DNA from: Rhodothermia bacterium
Lineage (GTDB): Bacteria; Bacteroidota; Rhodothermia; Rhodothermales; JAAAOL01
Assembly: GCA_030428385.1 (NCBI GenBank)
Contig: JAUIDY010000019.1
Coordinates: 1-64,000 of the forward strand
DNA length: 64,000 nt
Direction of reading: 5' to 3'
The notes beneath the pieces are model-generated. The model was given only the letters and a program-made list of their open reading frames with translations, did not search any database and had not been told where the DNA came from. The translations under genes and the position numbers were made by a program. Below are positions 31,370 through 38,958 of this stretch, one piece after another; positions within the stretch are counted from its first letter, which is position 1; every line of letters begins with the position of its first letter.

Positions 31370-32740
31370 ATGGCAACTTATACGCTCGGAACGAGCGGCG
31401 AACAGTTTAACCACCGCCGCGACTTCTACCCCCGCCCAAATAACATGGCGGAGCTTTATCCGTCAAGCACCCCCTTTCTCTCGCGCCTCTACCAGATGGG
31501 GCCGATTGACATTTCTGGACTCCCCGACCCCACGTACTCCATGTTTGAGTACGAAGCCGGGTGGCGATACCAGTATTTCAGCGTCAACGGCAGTCCGTCG
31601 GCGTGGTCCAACTCGGGCAACCCCGCCCACGCCTCCTACACCGATGTCACCATTGACGTAGACGGCATCACGGGCCTGCCCTCCTCGGTGGACTCGTCGT
31701 GGGTTGGCCTCCAGGTGTGGATCTACAACGAGGACCAGACGACCCTTAAGGGCGTCGCCCGCGTGCATTCGATTACCGACTCGGACACGCTCACGCTGCG
31801 CGGTATTGGTAATCCCACCGTCGCGGCGCAGACGATGACCGCCCTTGCCGACAACGACCACCTCCGCGTGGTTGCCACGGCGTACGGCGAGTCCTCGGAA
31901 AGCCCGGAGGCGAACAGCGAGGAACTGACCTCGGTGCGCAACTCCTGCCAGATTTCGCGCCTGAGCTACCAGGTCTCCACCATCGCCATGAAGGCGAACA
32001 TGCGGGGCAACCCGAACGAACTGCTCCGGCAGCGCAAGAACAAGACGAACGAGTTTAAACTGCACGAGAGCAAGAAAATGCTCTACGGCTACCGCCTGAA
32101 CGGTATTGGTGGCACGGCCTACGGCGCGAGTAGCAATGCGGATGCCACGACCGGCGACAGTCATATTGCCGACAGCGACTCCGATACCGTGCGGACCACG
32201 ATGGGGCTGTTCTCGGCGATGCTGCGCTACGGCATCTCGGACGACACAAACTCGCAGCAGAACGTCTTCTCCCGCGTCTCGGCAAGCTACACCTACGACG
32301 ACTTTGTGGACGACTCGGAAAAGATTTTCCAGTATTCCACCGATGGCGGCGTAAAGGTGGCCTACTGCGGCCCGACGGCGCTGAGTTTCTGGTCGAAGGT
32401 CGGGGCCGATGGGCTCAAAACCTCGGGCGGCAAGCGCGAGACGGTGATGCTCACCAACCCCGAAACCGACCGCTCCCTGGGGCTCAAGTTCCGCGAGTTG
32501 CACACGCCCCACGGCGTCGTTCAACTGGTGCGCGACGACGTGCTGCGCGGGACGCCGGAGACGGGCTGGATGTACATTATTGACGAAGGCAACATCGGCT
32601 TGGTGCAGTACGAGGCCGACATGTTCCGCCAGAACATCAAGACCGACAACGCCCCGAACTACCAGAAGGACGAGCTTTACGCCAACAACGGCCTCAAGCT
32701 CTGTCTGATCAAGAGCCACGCGCTCATCAAGTTCGCCTAA
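31370..32740 (+). CDS. Major capsid protein, SU10/DUF5309-like
   Basis: The 456-residue protein shows features of the SU10-type major head protein: an N-terminal NNMAELYPSSTPFLSRLYQMG, a central NSCQISRLSYQVSTIAMKAN followed by NELLRQRKNKTNEFKLHESKKMLYG, and a C-terminal MYIIDEGNIGLV region. Its position after the scaffold gene and its length support the role. It should adopt the HK97 fold and build the icosahedral shell. Codon use is strongly GC-biased, as expected for a highly expressed gene of this phage. Confidence 0.8.
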   Translation: MATYTLGTSGEQFNHRRDFYPRPNNMAELYPSSTPFLSRLYQMGPIDISGLPDPTYSMFEYEAGWRYQYFSVNGSPSAWSNSGNPAHASYTDVTIDVDGITGLPSSVDSSWVGLQVWIYNEDQTTLKGVARVHSITDSDTLTLRGIGNPTVAAQTMTALADNDHLRVVATAYGESSESPEANSEELTSVRNSCQISRLSYQVSTIAMKANMRGNPNELLRQRKNKTNEFKLHESKKMLYGYRLNGIGGTAYGASSNADATTGDSHIADSDSDTVRTTMGLFSAMLRYGISDDTNSQQNVFSRVSASYTYDDFVDDSEKIFQYSTDGGVKVAYCGPTALSFWSKVGADGLKTSGGKRETVMLTNPETDRSLGLKFRELHTPHGVVQLVRDDVLRGTPETGWMYIIDEGNIGLVQYEADMFRQNIKTDNAPNYQKDELYANNGLKLCLIKSHALIKFA

Positions 32741-32833
32741 AGGAAATCCCCAAGGGACCCTCTTGGGAATCCGAAAGGCGTCTGTAATTGAATCAACCGG
32801 GGGCACAGCGTGCCCCCACATACCCATAGAATC

Positions 32834-33247
32834 ATGGCATGGACCACAACCAGCGTACGGGGCTACGTTACCGGCTTTGAATCGCTCACCCTCGCAGACT
32901 CGGCGGGCGCGAATGTCACTACCGCCAACTCAACCACTCTCGGCGCACGAGAAGATCTCTCAAACCAGATTTTCACCGTCTACCTCACGGTGACGGAGAC
33001 GTGCGCGGGTGATGGAGGGTTGGAGGTGGCGCTGCAAGCCTCACCCGATGGCACCAACTGGGCGACGATTGACACCACGAGCAGCATGGACCTTGACACC
33101 ACGGGCACCAACAGTGCGACAGAAGACCTCGTGGCGACGAACGTGTGGGCTCCGTACTGGCGCTTGCAGGTGCTCTCTGATGGCACCGACACGCAGGACG
33201 ATTGTACCGTCACCCTCGGCTACGCCGCCAAGCGCATCCTGCTCTAA
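32834..33247 (+). CDS. Small beta-rich head protein, possible decoration protein
   Basis: The 137-residue protein (MAWTTTSVRGYVTGFESLTL) is almost all beta, Thr/Asp-rich, with no hydrophobic helix. It follows the capsid gene, where decoration or cement proteins often lie. The protein at 41418 has similar composition. ATG 32834 is preferred to the earlier in-frame start at 32810. A hairpin (GGGGGCAC/GTGCCCCC) precedes it at 32799-32818. Confidence 0.5.
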   Translation: MAWTTTSVRGYVTGFESLTLADSAGANVTTANSTTLGAREDLSNQIFTVYLTVTETCAGDGGLEVALQASPDGTNWATIDTTSSMDLDTTGTNSATEDLVATNVWAPYWRLQVLSDGTDTQDDCTVTLGYAAKRILL

Positions 33248-33279
33248 GCACTTGCTCTAAGCACTTGCTTTAAGCACGC
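33241..33279 (+). repeat. 13-bp tandem duplication of a gene end
   Basis: GCTCTAAGCACTT occurs twice (33241, 33254) with a third variant at 33267. The first copy contains the stop codon of the preceding gene. Confidence 0.8.
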
Positions 33280-33312
33280 AAGCACTTTAGGCGCTGCGCC
33301 CCCTTGCAACCC

Positions 33313-33357
33313 AGCCGGGGGCACCAAGGCATTACGCCTGCCCCCGGCTTCTTCTTT
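33313..33357 (+). terminator. Rho-independent terminator in the late operon
   Basis: A perfect 11-bp stem AGCCGGGGGCA (33313-33323)/TGCCCCCGGCT (33339-33349) with a 15-base loop is followed by TCTTCTTT. It lies between the small head protein and the gene at 33366 and could reduce downstream expression or need antitermination. Confidence 0.7.
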
Positions 33358-33365
33358 GAGACATC

Positions 33366-34349
33366 ATGGCTATTATTGACCAATCCACGGCCCAAACCCG
33401 CGTAGAGAACGAGGTGCGCCACCAGAGCGACCGGGGCTTTTGGCGCGACATCCTTGCCTCCATCGGCGTGGTGCTCTCCGGCACCGAAGGCGTCATTGAC
33501 CTCGGCGGCGTTGCCGACAGTCTGGTGCTTGACGCCGACGGCGACACGACGATCAGCGCCCCCACCGACGACCAACTGGACGTAGAGGTGGGCGGGACGG
33601 ACCTTGCCACCATCTACGGCGGCACCCACGCCCGCACGGCGTTTGTAAGCCCCAACCACATCGAGCCCGGCGGGGCCGTGGTGATGGGCTCCGACTTCCA
33701 TGAGAAAGCCTTCGATGAGACCAACGAGCAGTGGATTCTCAACAGCGGGTCGGACAACCTTGCGGTAGACCCCGCCCTGCCTGTTGGCGAGGGTGGCACG
33801 GCGTTTCTGGACGCAGGCGACGGCGACGGCACCATTGCCGCCGACGGCTCGCAGCTTGTATGGGCCATCCCGGTACAGGCGGATTCGGGCGGGCTCACGG
33901 TCTACGCCCGCGCCCACATCGAAGACATCACCGGATGCTCGGTTAACATCGGCCTCACCGATGTTACGACGCTGGAAGAACCGTTCTCGATTGCCACGGC
34001 GACGATTACCAGCGTCGCCTCCAACGCCGTGTGCGCTGTCTTTGACGATGGGGCGACCACGAAAGAGTGGTTCTTCTGCGGCGTAGATGGTGACACCGAT
34101 GCGACCGGCAACGGCGCAACGGGTATCGCCCCGGTGAACGGCACCTACCAGACCTTCCGCATTGAGATTGACGCCGATGGTGAATCGGCCCGCCTCTACA
34201 TCGATGGCACCCTTGCCGGTACGCTGACCGCCGCCGCGTGCGCCGCCTCGACCAACCTGTATCTCACCGCTGTCATCTGCGGCGATGGGGGCAACTCCGC
34301 CGCCGTCGGCCTCACGCTGGACTACCTGTACGTGAAGCACAACCGCTAG
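33366..34349 (+). CDS. Virion protein with LamG-like jelly-roll domain
   Basis: The 327-residue acidic, beta-rich protein has an N-terminal helix (RVENEVRHQSDRGFWRDIL), then repeated Asp/Gly-rich strands. Its C-terminal FRIEIDADGESARLYIDGTLAGTL is the signature of a concanavalin/LamG-type jelly-roll. It may be a head fibre or decoration protein that binds surface glycans. No enzymatic motif is seen. Confidence 0.55.
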   Translation: MAIIDQSTAQTRVENEVRHQSDRGFWRDILASIGVVLSGTEGVIDLGGVADSLVLDADGDTTISAPTDDQLDVEVGGTDLATIYGGTHARTAFVSPNHIEPGGAVVMGSDFHEKAFDETNEQWILNSGSDNLAVDPALPVGEGGTAFLDAGDGDGTIAADGSQLVWAIPVQADSGGLTVYARAHIEDITGCSVNIGLTDVTTLEEPFSIATATITSVASNAVCAVFDDGATTKEWFFCGVDGDTDATGNGATGIAPVNGTYQTFRIEIDADGESARLYIDGTLAGTLTAAACAASTNLYLTAVICGDGGNSAAVGLTLDYLYVKHNR

Positions 34350-34402
34350 TCCGCGAAGCGCAACCGTCAAGCGCAACCGCTAACAGCAACCGCCTAGCCG
34401 CT

Positions 34403-34921
34403 ATGGCCTACCCTGAATCCGTCCGTACGGACTCCCTCATTGCCCGCGCCCACGCTCAGTCTCTCAGGCTGAACACCCCGACCCGCCATCGTCCTCCGGG
34501 GATGCCGTGGTCCAACGCCGTCATGCTTGTGCTCCTGCCTATGCTGGAGACGGCGTGTACGGCGGCGCGGGCATTGGGGGCCACCCGCGAGCGGCTAGGC
34601 TTCCCGAAAGGCCCGCACCGCTCGGACCACTTCCCACAACTCATGGATGCCTGTGAGGCGTGCCTGGATGCCCTTGAGCAGGTGAAGGTGCCGAAGGCCG
34701 AGTCTGCCCCGGAGCCTGCCGCGCCTACGGAACCGCTGTTTGCGACGCCGCCCGCGCCCACTCAGCCGCCTGTAAGCGCTGAGGAAGAGGTGCCAAAGGC
34801 CGAGACTGCCTCCCTTGAAACGATGACCGTAGCCAAGCTCAAAGCCCTTGCCCGCGAGCAGGGCCTTACGGGGGTTTCCACGCTCCGTAAAGCCGAACTC
34901 ATCGCCCTGCTTCTGGCGTGA
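34403..34921 (+). CDS. Prophage protein with C-terminal Rho-N/SAP-like motif
   Basis: The 172-residue protein has a helical N-terminal part, a Pro/Glu-rich linker and a C-terminal helix-extended-loop-helix motif (MTVAKLKALAREQGLTGVST, then LRKAELIALL) like the HeH/LEM or Rho N-terminal domains of some phage head-completion proteins. Tandem fragments of AAGCGCAACCG occupy the 50-bp spacer before it. Its role is probably structural. Confidence 0.55.
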   Translation: MAYPESVRTDSLIARAHAQSLRLNTPTRHRPPGMPWSNAVMLVLLPMLETACTAARALGATRERLGFPKGPHRSDHFPQLMDACEACLDALEQVKVPKAESAPEPAAPTEPLFATPPAPTQPPVSAEEEVPKAETASLETMTVAKLKALAREQGLTGVSTLRKAELIALLLA

Positions 34922-34946
34922 CCCCAACAACCAACCACAACTCCTC

Positions 34947-35276
34947 ATGAAGTTTATCCCGCAGCACGACCGGCTCCTCGTGGAGCTTATCGAAGTCCCA
35001 TTCAAGACCGAAGCCGGGCTCATCATGCCGGGACAGGCCCCGGGCATCCCTGCCCTCGGGCGCATCCTTGCCACCGGCCCCTTGGTGCCGGACACGCTCT
35101 CTATCGCCGTGGGCGACGTGGTGGCCTTCGCCGCGCACGCCGGGCACTCGCTCTCCGGCCCTTCGCGCCGCCAGGTACTCCTCCCGGCCAAAGACGTGCT
35201 TGCCACCGTCGAAGACCTGCCCGAGGCAAATAAAGAAGAAGACCTCCTCGCAGGCTTTGTGCTTGCCGACAACTAG
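34947..35276 (+). CDS. GroES-like co-chaperonin
   Basis: The 110-residue protein begins MKFIPQHDRLLVELIEVPFK and continues TEAGLIMPG, GRILATGPL, VGDVVAF and QVLLPAKDVLATVED. That is the ordered pattern of GroES (HDR(V/L)(I/L)V, mobile-loop Gly-Ile/Leu, VGD, ILA(I/T)VE) at close to its usual length. T4 gp31 and similar phage proteins replace GroES so that GroEL can fold the major capsid protein. Its place three genes after the capsid gene fits. Start ATG 34947 follows the preceding stop by 25 bp. Confidence 0.85.
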   Translation: MKFIPQHDRLLVELIEVPFKTEAGLIMPGQAPGIPALGRILATGPLVPDTLSIAVGDVVAFAAHAGHSLSGPSRRQVLLPAKDVLATVEDLPEANKEEDLLAGFVLADN

Positions 35277-35306
35277 ACTGATAGGCAACCCTAAGCCGCA
35301 ACCCTC

Positions 35307-36842
35307 ATGGCCCTCTCTGCCGCTGAAATACTTGAGCACCGCTTTGGTGTGACGCTGCCGGGTGAGAACGTGCTTACGCACATGCTCGCCTCGGGCACGC
35401 GCACGGCGCTCTACGCCCTGCCCGACGGCGCACTCTACCGCCAGATGGCGGGCGAGACGGACAGTGGGAGCGGGGTGGACGTGACCGACAAACGGGTGCT
35501 AAAGCTCAAGGATGCCGATGGCTACACGCCCATGCAACTGCCCCTTGAGGACGTGACGCTCTACAACGCGGGCAAAGGGGCGGTAGCGGCGATGGGTTCT
35601 TCGGCGTGGTACATCTCGGCAAACACGGCCTACATCCTCAACTACGGCGGCACGGCAGGCGGCACCATCTACACGCTTTCGGTGCCGACGATTACCGAAA
35701 GCGCGACGAGCGTGAGCGGGTGGCCTACCGACTTCCTTGAACTCGCCTGCTGCGCGACGGCTATCGAACTCAAGGAGCGCGACCTGCGCCTGCTGCGGAG
35801 CGAGCTGCCAAGCCTCATCACGAGCCCCACCGCGCCTACTGCGCCGAGCGCCCCGGCGATTAGCTACTCCGATGCGACGGCGGCTACCGTCTCGGCGACA
35901 ACCATCAGCGCCCTTCCTACGGTGCCCACCTACACCGACGGCACCGGGGGCAGTAAGCCCAGCGCCCCGTCGATCGGCAACCTCACACTTTCTGCAAGCG
36001 CCCCCACCGCCCCGACGCTGACCGACGTGGACCTTGATATTTCGGGGCTCTCGTTCCCGTCAACGCCATCGTGGCCCAGCCTGAGCCTGTCCTACACGCC
36101 GCACGACACGTACTACGGCGAGGAAGACCCGGAGATGATGGAGGCCACGCTTCGGCGGCTGGACCGGCAGATCGAAGAGTTTCTTGCCGACACGAAGGGG
36201 CTTGCTGAACAGTGGCTCGGCGAAATCCGCGCCTACCGCGAGCAGTGGGAAGCCCTTGTTGCCGACGAGAATGTGGACCTTGCCGAGAACGAAACCGACG
36301 TGCGCCTCTATGCGGCACAGGTACAGGGCTACGCCGCCGAAGTCCGCGCCGAGGTGGACGCCTACCTCGCCAACCTGCGGGCTGACATCGACGCCTACCG
36401 CGCCGAGGGCGACATCGAACTTGGTTTTCTTCGCGCCTCAATCGAACAGGAAGTCCACACGCTTAAGCCGCAACTGGACGACTATCAGCGCGAGGTAGAC
36501 CGCCTCATTGAGCAGGCCCGCCTTACGCACCAGGAAGCCGCGCAGAACGCTCAGATGTCCACCGACGTGAGCGTGCAGAACGAACTACGGACGATGGAGG
36601 CGGCCTACCGCGACTACGAACTGGAACTACAACGCTTCCGCTACCAACTGGAACTCTACGCCGCCGAGGCGACCATCCCCGAGCGTGTCTTTAACACGAC
36701 GATGGAGCGGTTTAAGACGAAGGTTATCACGTTCCAGCGCGAGAAGAAGGAACTTGAAAGCCGCCTTGCACTCCTCGTGCAGACCTACACCAAGCACCAC
36801 GCCCGCATGGAGCCCTCACGGGTTGTGCTTTACGACGTATAG
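35307..36842 (+). CDS. Virion protein with long coiled coil
   Basis: The 511-residue protein has an N-terminal globular beta region, a Ser/Thr/Pro-rich stretch (around 180-260), and a 220-residue C-terminal helical coil (MMEATLRRLDRQIEEFLADT ... YRDYELELQRFRYQLELYAA). It may be a neck, tail-adaptor or fibre-anchor protein of the short tail. No family identified. Its position between the co-chaperonin and propeller protein argues for a structural role. Confidence 0.5.
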   Translation: MALSAAEILEHRFGVTLPGENVLTHMLASGTRTALYALPDGALYRQMAGETDSGSGVDVTDKRVLKLKDADGYTPMQLPLEDVTLYNAGKGAVAAMGSSAWYISANTAYILNYGGTAGGTIYTLSVPTITESATSVSGWPTDFLELACCATAIELKERDLRLLRSELPSLITSPTAPTAPSAPAISYSDATAATVSATTISALPTVPTYTDGTGGSKPSAPSIGNLTLSASAPTAPTLTDVDLDISGLSFPSTPSWPSLSLSYTPHDTYYGEEDPEMMEATLRRLDRQIEEFLADTKGLAEQWLGEIRAYREQWEALVADENVDLAENETDVRLYAAQVQGYAAEVRAEVDAYLANLRADIDAYRAEGDIELGFLRASIEQEVHTLKPQLDDYQREVDRLIEQARLTHQEAAQNAQMSTDVSVQNELRTMEAAYRDYELELQRFRYQLELYAAEATIPERVFNTTMERFKTKVITFQREKKELESRLALLVQTYTKHHARMEPSRVVLYDV

Positions 36843-36910
36843 CCCCACCACTGTTTTTTTGAAAATACGAAAGCTCCCCCCGCCAATATAGCACAGGAGT
36901 ACCCCAAAAC

Positions 36911-36950
36911 GTTCTCAACCGTTCTCAACCGTTCTTAACCGTTCTTAATG
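36911..36950 (+). repeat. 10-bp tandem repeat ending in a start codon
   Basis: GTTCTCAACC twice, GTTCTTAACC, then GTTCTTAATG: four units of exactly 10 bp, the last one supplying the ATG of the next gene. Confidence 0.85.
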
Positions 36951-38786
36951 CCGAAGGAAGCCCTTTCCATAACATCGTTTCAAGGACTCTACGGGGCCTA
37001 CGATCCGGCTGACCTACAGCCGGGGATGGCGGCGGCGTGCGAAGGGCTTGACCCCACCTCCAAGCGGGGGCTGTTTACCCCGCTGCCCGAAGATTTGGAC
37101 ATCGGGTCGGCGGCGAATGTCGCCCATGCTGCCCTGTTCGCCGATGGCACCTATGCCGTGGTGTCGGGCTCGGGTAACATCTCGCTCCTTTCGGGGCTTG
37201 ACTCAAACAGCGTCACCGAAGACGTGCTTATGACCGGGGTAAGTGCGCAGGCATCCTCCTCGGGGGCAAGTGTTCACCTCGGGCAGGGCACGGATGCTGA
37301 CCCGGTATGGGTGGGCGACCCAGGCGCGGGCGACGACTACGAGGCGATACAGGGCACCATCACCAACCCCGTCACTACGCTTTCTGCCTCTTTTTCAGGT
37401 TCACTAGGCGACAACCAACCTTTCATTGCGGGAACGTATCGATGGAAGGTAAGCCTTGTCTATGACAATGGACTCCAGGAATCCACACTTTCTACGGCGA
37501 CGAGCCCTATAGGTCATACGGACGAGACACAGGGGTACGCCACCGTAAGCGTCTCGGTGACGGTACCCTCGGGGCTCACCGACCGCGTGACCGGCGTGGC
37601 GCTCTACCGGGCACAGGGCTCGTTCACCGGCAAGGGCGGCTCCTTCGTGGGTACGCCGCTCCCGGTACTGCTTTCGGGTTACGTGTTCGTGGAGGTGCAG
37701 GACTACACCGGGCCGGGTACATACAACTTCGTGGACAGCTACGCGGTGGGCGCACTCTACGAACAGCGCACGGGTTTGCCTGAGACACTCGAGCATATGG
37801 ATGTGCGCTACGGCGTCTCGTGTGTGAGCCAGGGCTTTCATGTGGTGGGCGGCATTGCCCTCACCGGGGAAGAGGGGGATTACACCACCCAACTAATGCG
37901 CAGCCAGCCCTACCGCTTCGATATGTTCGATTGGTCTACGGACTATCTCAACATACGCATGGAGCCTATTGCATTGGTAGACTACCGCTACCGCGTCTAT
38001 GCGTTTTCACGGGGGGCGGTGACGGTGGTAGACGTGGGCACCATGACAGCGGAAGAACCGCTGGAGGGCATTGGCACGTTCTCGGCAGAGAGCATTGCTG
38101 TCACCGACCGGGGCATGTTCTTCGCCTCGGAGAACGGTATCTACTACCACGATGGCACCCGCATCTACCCCGTTGGACAGGGCATCTACCACAACACCGT
38201 GGTGCCCGGGCAGGGCTACCTTGGGCAGGCAGAGAACGCGACGGCCATCGTGTGCGGCTACGACGCGAGGCGCGACATGTTTGTTGTCATCACGCAGGCC
38301 CCTTCGGGAACGCACGCATGGTGCGTGGACGCCCGCACGCTGGGGCGCGAGGAGGTGTGGTCCTATTTCTCTCCCCCCTTTGGCTCCCTGGAGGGCAAGG
38401 TGCAGGCCCGCGACGGGCGGCTCCTCGTTGCCTTCGGGGGCAGGCTCTATGACCTCTTTGGCGACGACGACAGCGCCGAGGGCACCTACCGGGCGTGGAA
38501 CTTCCGCAGCCATGTGCTGCGCACACCGGGACGCAAGGCCACCTATTACAACGCCCGCGTGTATGGGCGTCCCGGCTCCCTTGCGTGGAGCGAAGACGGG
38601 GGTAGTGGCAACAGCGCCTTGCTCTCAGGCACGCTCGACATTCAGGAGCCGGTCATCAACACAAACCCAACGAACCCGTGGACTTCCGTGCGGGAGCTCT
38701 CCTTCTACATTACCGGCGAGGGGGGCACTACCCCCGATGAGGTGCGGCAGATTGACCTCCTGCGCCGCGTACGAACCCCGAGATAA
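36948..38786 (+). CDS. Beta-propeller tail protein, nozzle-like
   Basis: The 612-residue protein is almost entirely beta, with repeated blade-like segments (YRVYAFSRGAVTVVDVGTM, ITDRG/VTDRGMFFASENGIYYHDGT, CGYDARRDMFVVIT, LGREEVWSYF). A fibronectin-like insert (FIAGTYRWKVSLVYDNGLQE ... VALYRA) is included. This architecture is known for nozzle/tubular proteins of podoviral tails (T7 gp12 type). I infer a tail-tip role from fold pattern and location. Confidence 0.6.
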   Translation: MPKEALSITSFQGLYGAYDPADLQPGMAAACEGLDPTSKRGLFTPLPEDLDIGSAANVAHAALFADGTYAVVSGSGNISLLSGLDSNSVTEDVLMTGVSAQASSSGASVHLGQGTDADPVWVGDPGAGDDYEAIQGTITNPVTTLSASFSGSLGDNQPFIAGTYRWKVSLVYDNGLQESTLSTATSPIGHTDETQGYATVSVSVTVPSGLTDRVTGVALYRAQGSFTGKGGSFVGTPLPVLLSGYVFVEVQDYTGPGTYNFVDSYAVGALYEQRTGLPETLEHMDVRYGVSCVSQGFHVVGGIALTGEEGDYTTQLMRSQPYRFDMFDWSTDYLNIRMEPIALVDYRYRVYAFSRGAVTVVDVGTMTAEEPLEGIGTFSAESIAVTDRGMFFASENGIYYHDGTRIYPVGQGIYHNTVVPGQGYLGQAENATAIVCGYDARRDMFVVITQAPSGTHAWCVDARTLGREEVWSYFSPPFGSLEGKVQARDGRLLVAFGGRLYDLFGDDDSAEGTYRAWNFRSHVLRTPGRKATYYNARVYGRPGSLAWSEDGGSGNSALLSGTLDIQEPVINTNPTNPWTSVRELSFYITGEGGTTPDEVRQIDLLRRVRTPR

Positions 38787-38790
38787 TCAA

Positions 38791-38946
38791 ATGCGGAGAA
38801 CAGTGGGCATGGGCACATGGAAAGAGTTTGTTGTAGAGGCTGGCACCAATCCCGAGGGCGAGGCATGTTCGTTTCTGTGTGTCAAGAAACCCTACCTGAA
38901 CTACTACGCCATTGTCTTTCGGCAGTGGGAGATATGGTGTAACTAA
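38791..38946 (+). CDS. Small prophage protein (51 residues)
   Basis: The product MRRTVGMGTWKEFVVEAGTN ... FRQWEIWCN has three cysteines and aromatic residues. It sits between two virion genes with tight spacing (4 and 12 bp). It is too short to classify. Confidence 0.4.
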   Translation: MRRTVGMGTWKEFVVEAGTNPEGEACSFLCVKKPYLNYYAIVFRQWEIWCN

Positions 38947-38958
38947 TAGCCCCCTTAA

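Noticed and set aside
31463-32827. 454-residue open frame on the strand opposite the capsid gene
   Set aside because: It is a mirror frame caused by high GC at third codon positions of the capsid gene; Arg/Val/Gly-rich with no motif.
33270-34376. 368-residue antisense open frame
   Set aside because: Same cause: a GC-rich mirror of the LamG-like virion gene, with no start signal or recognisable domain.
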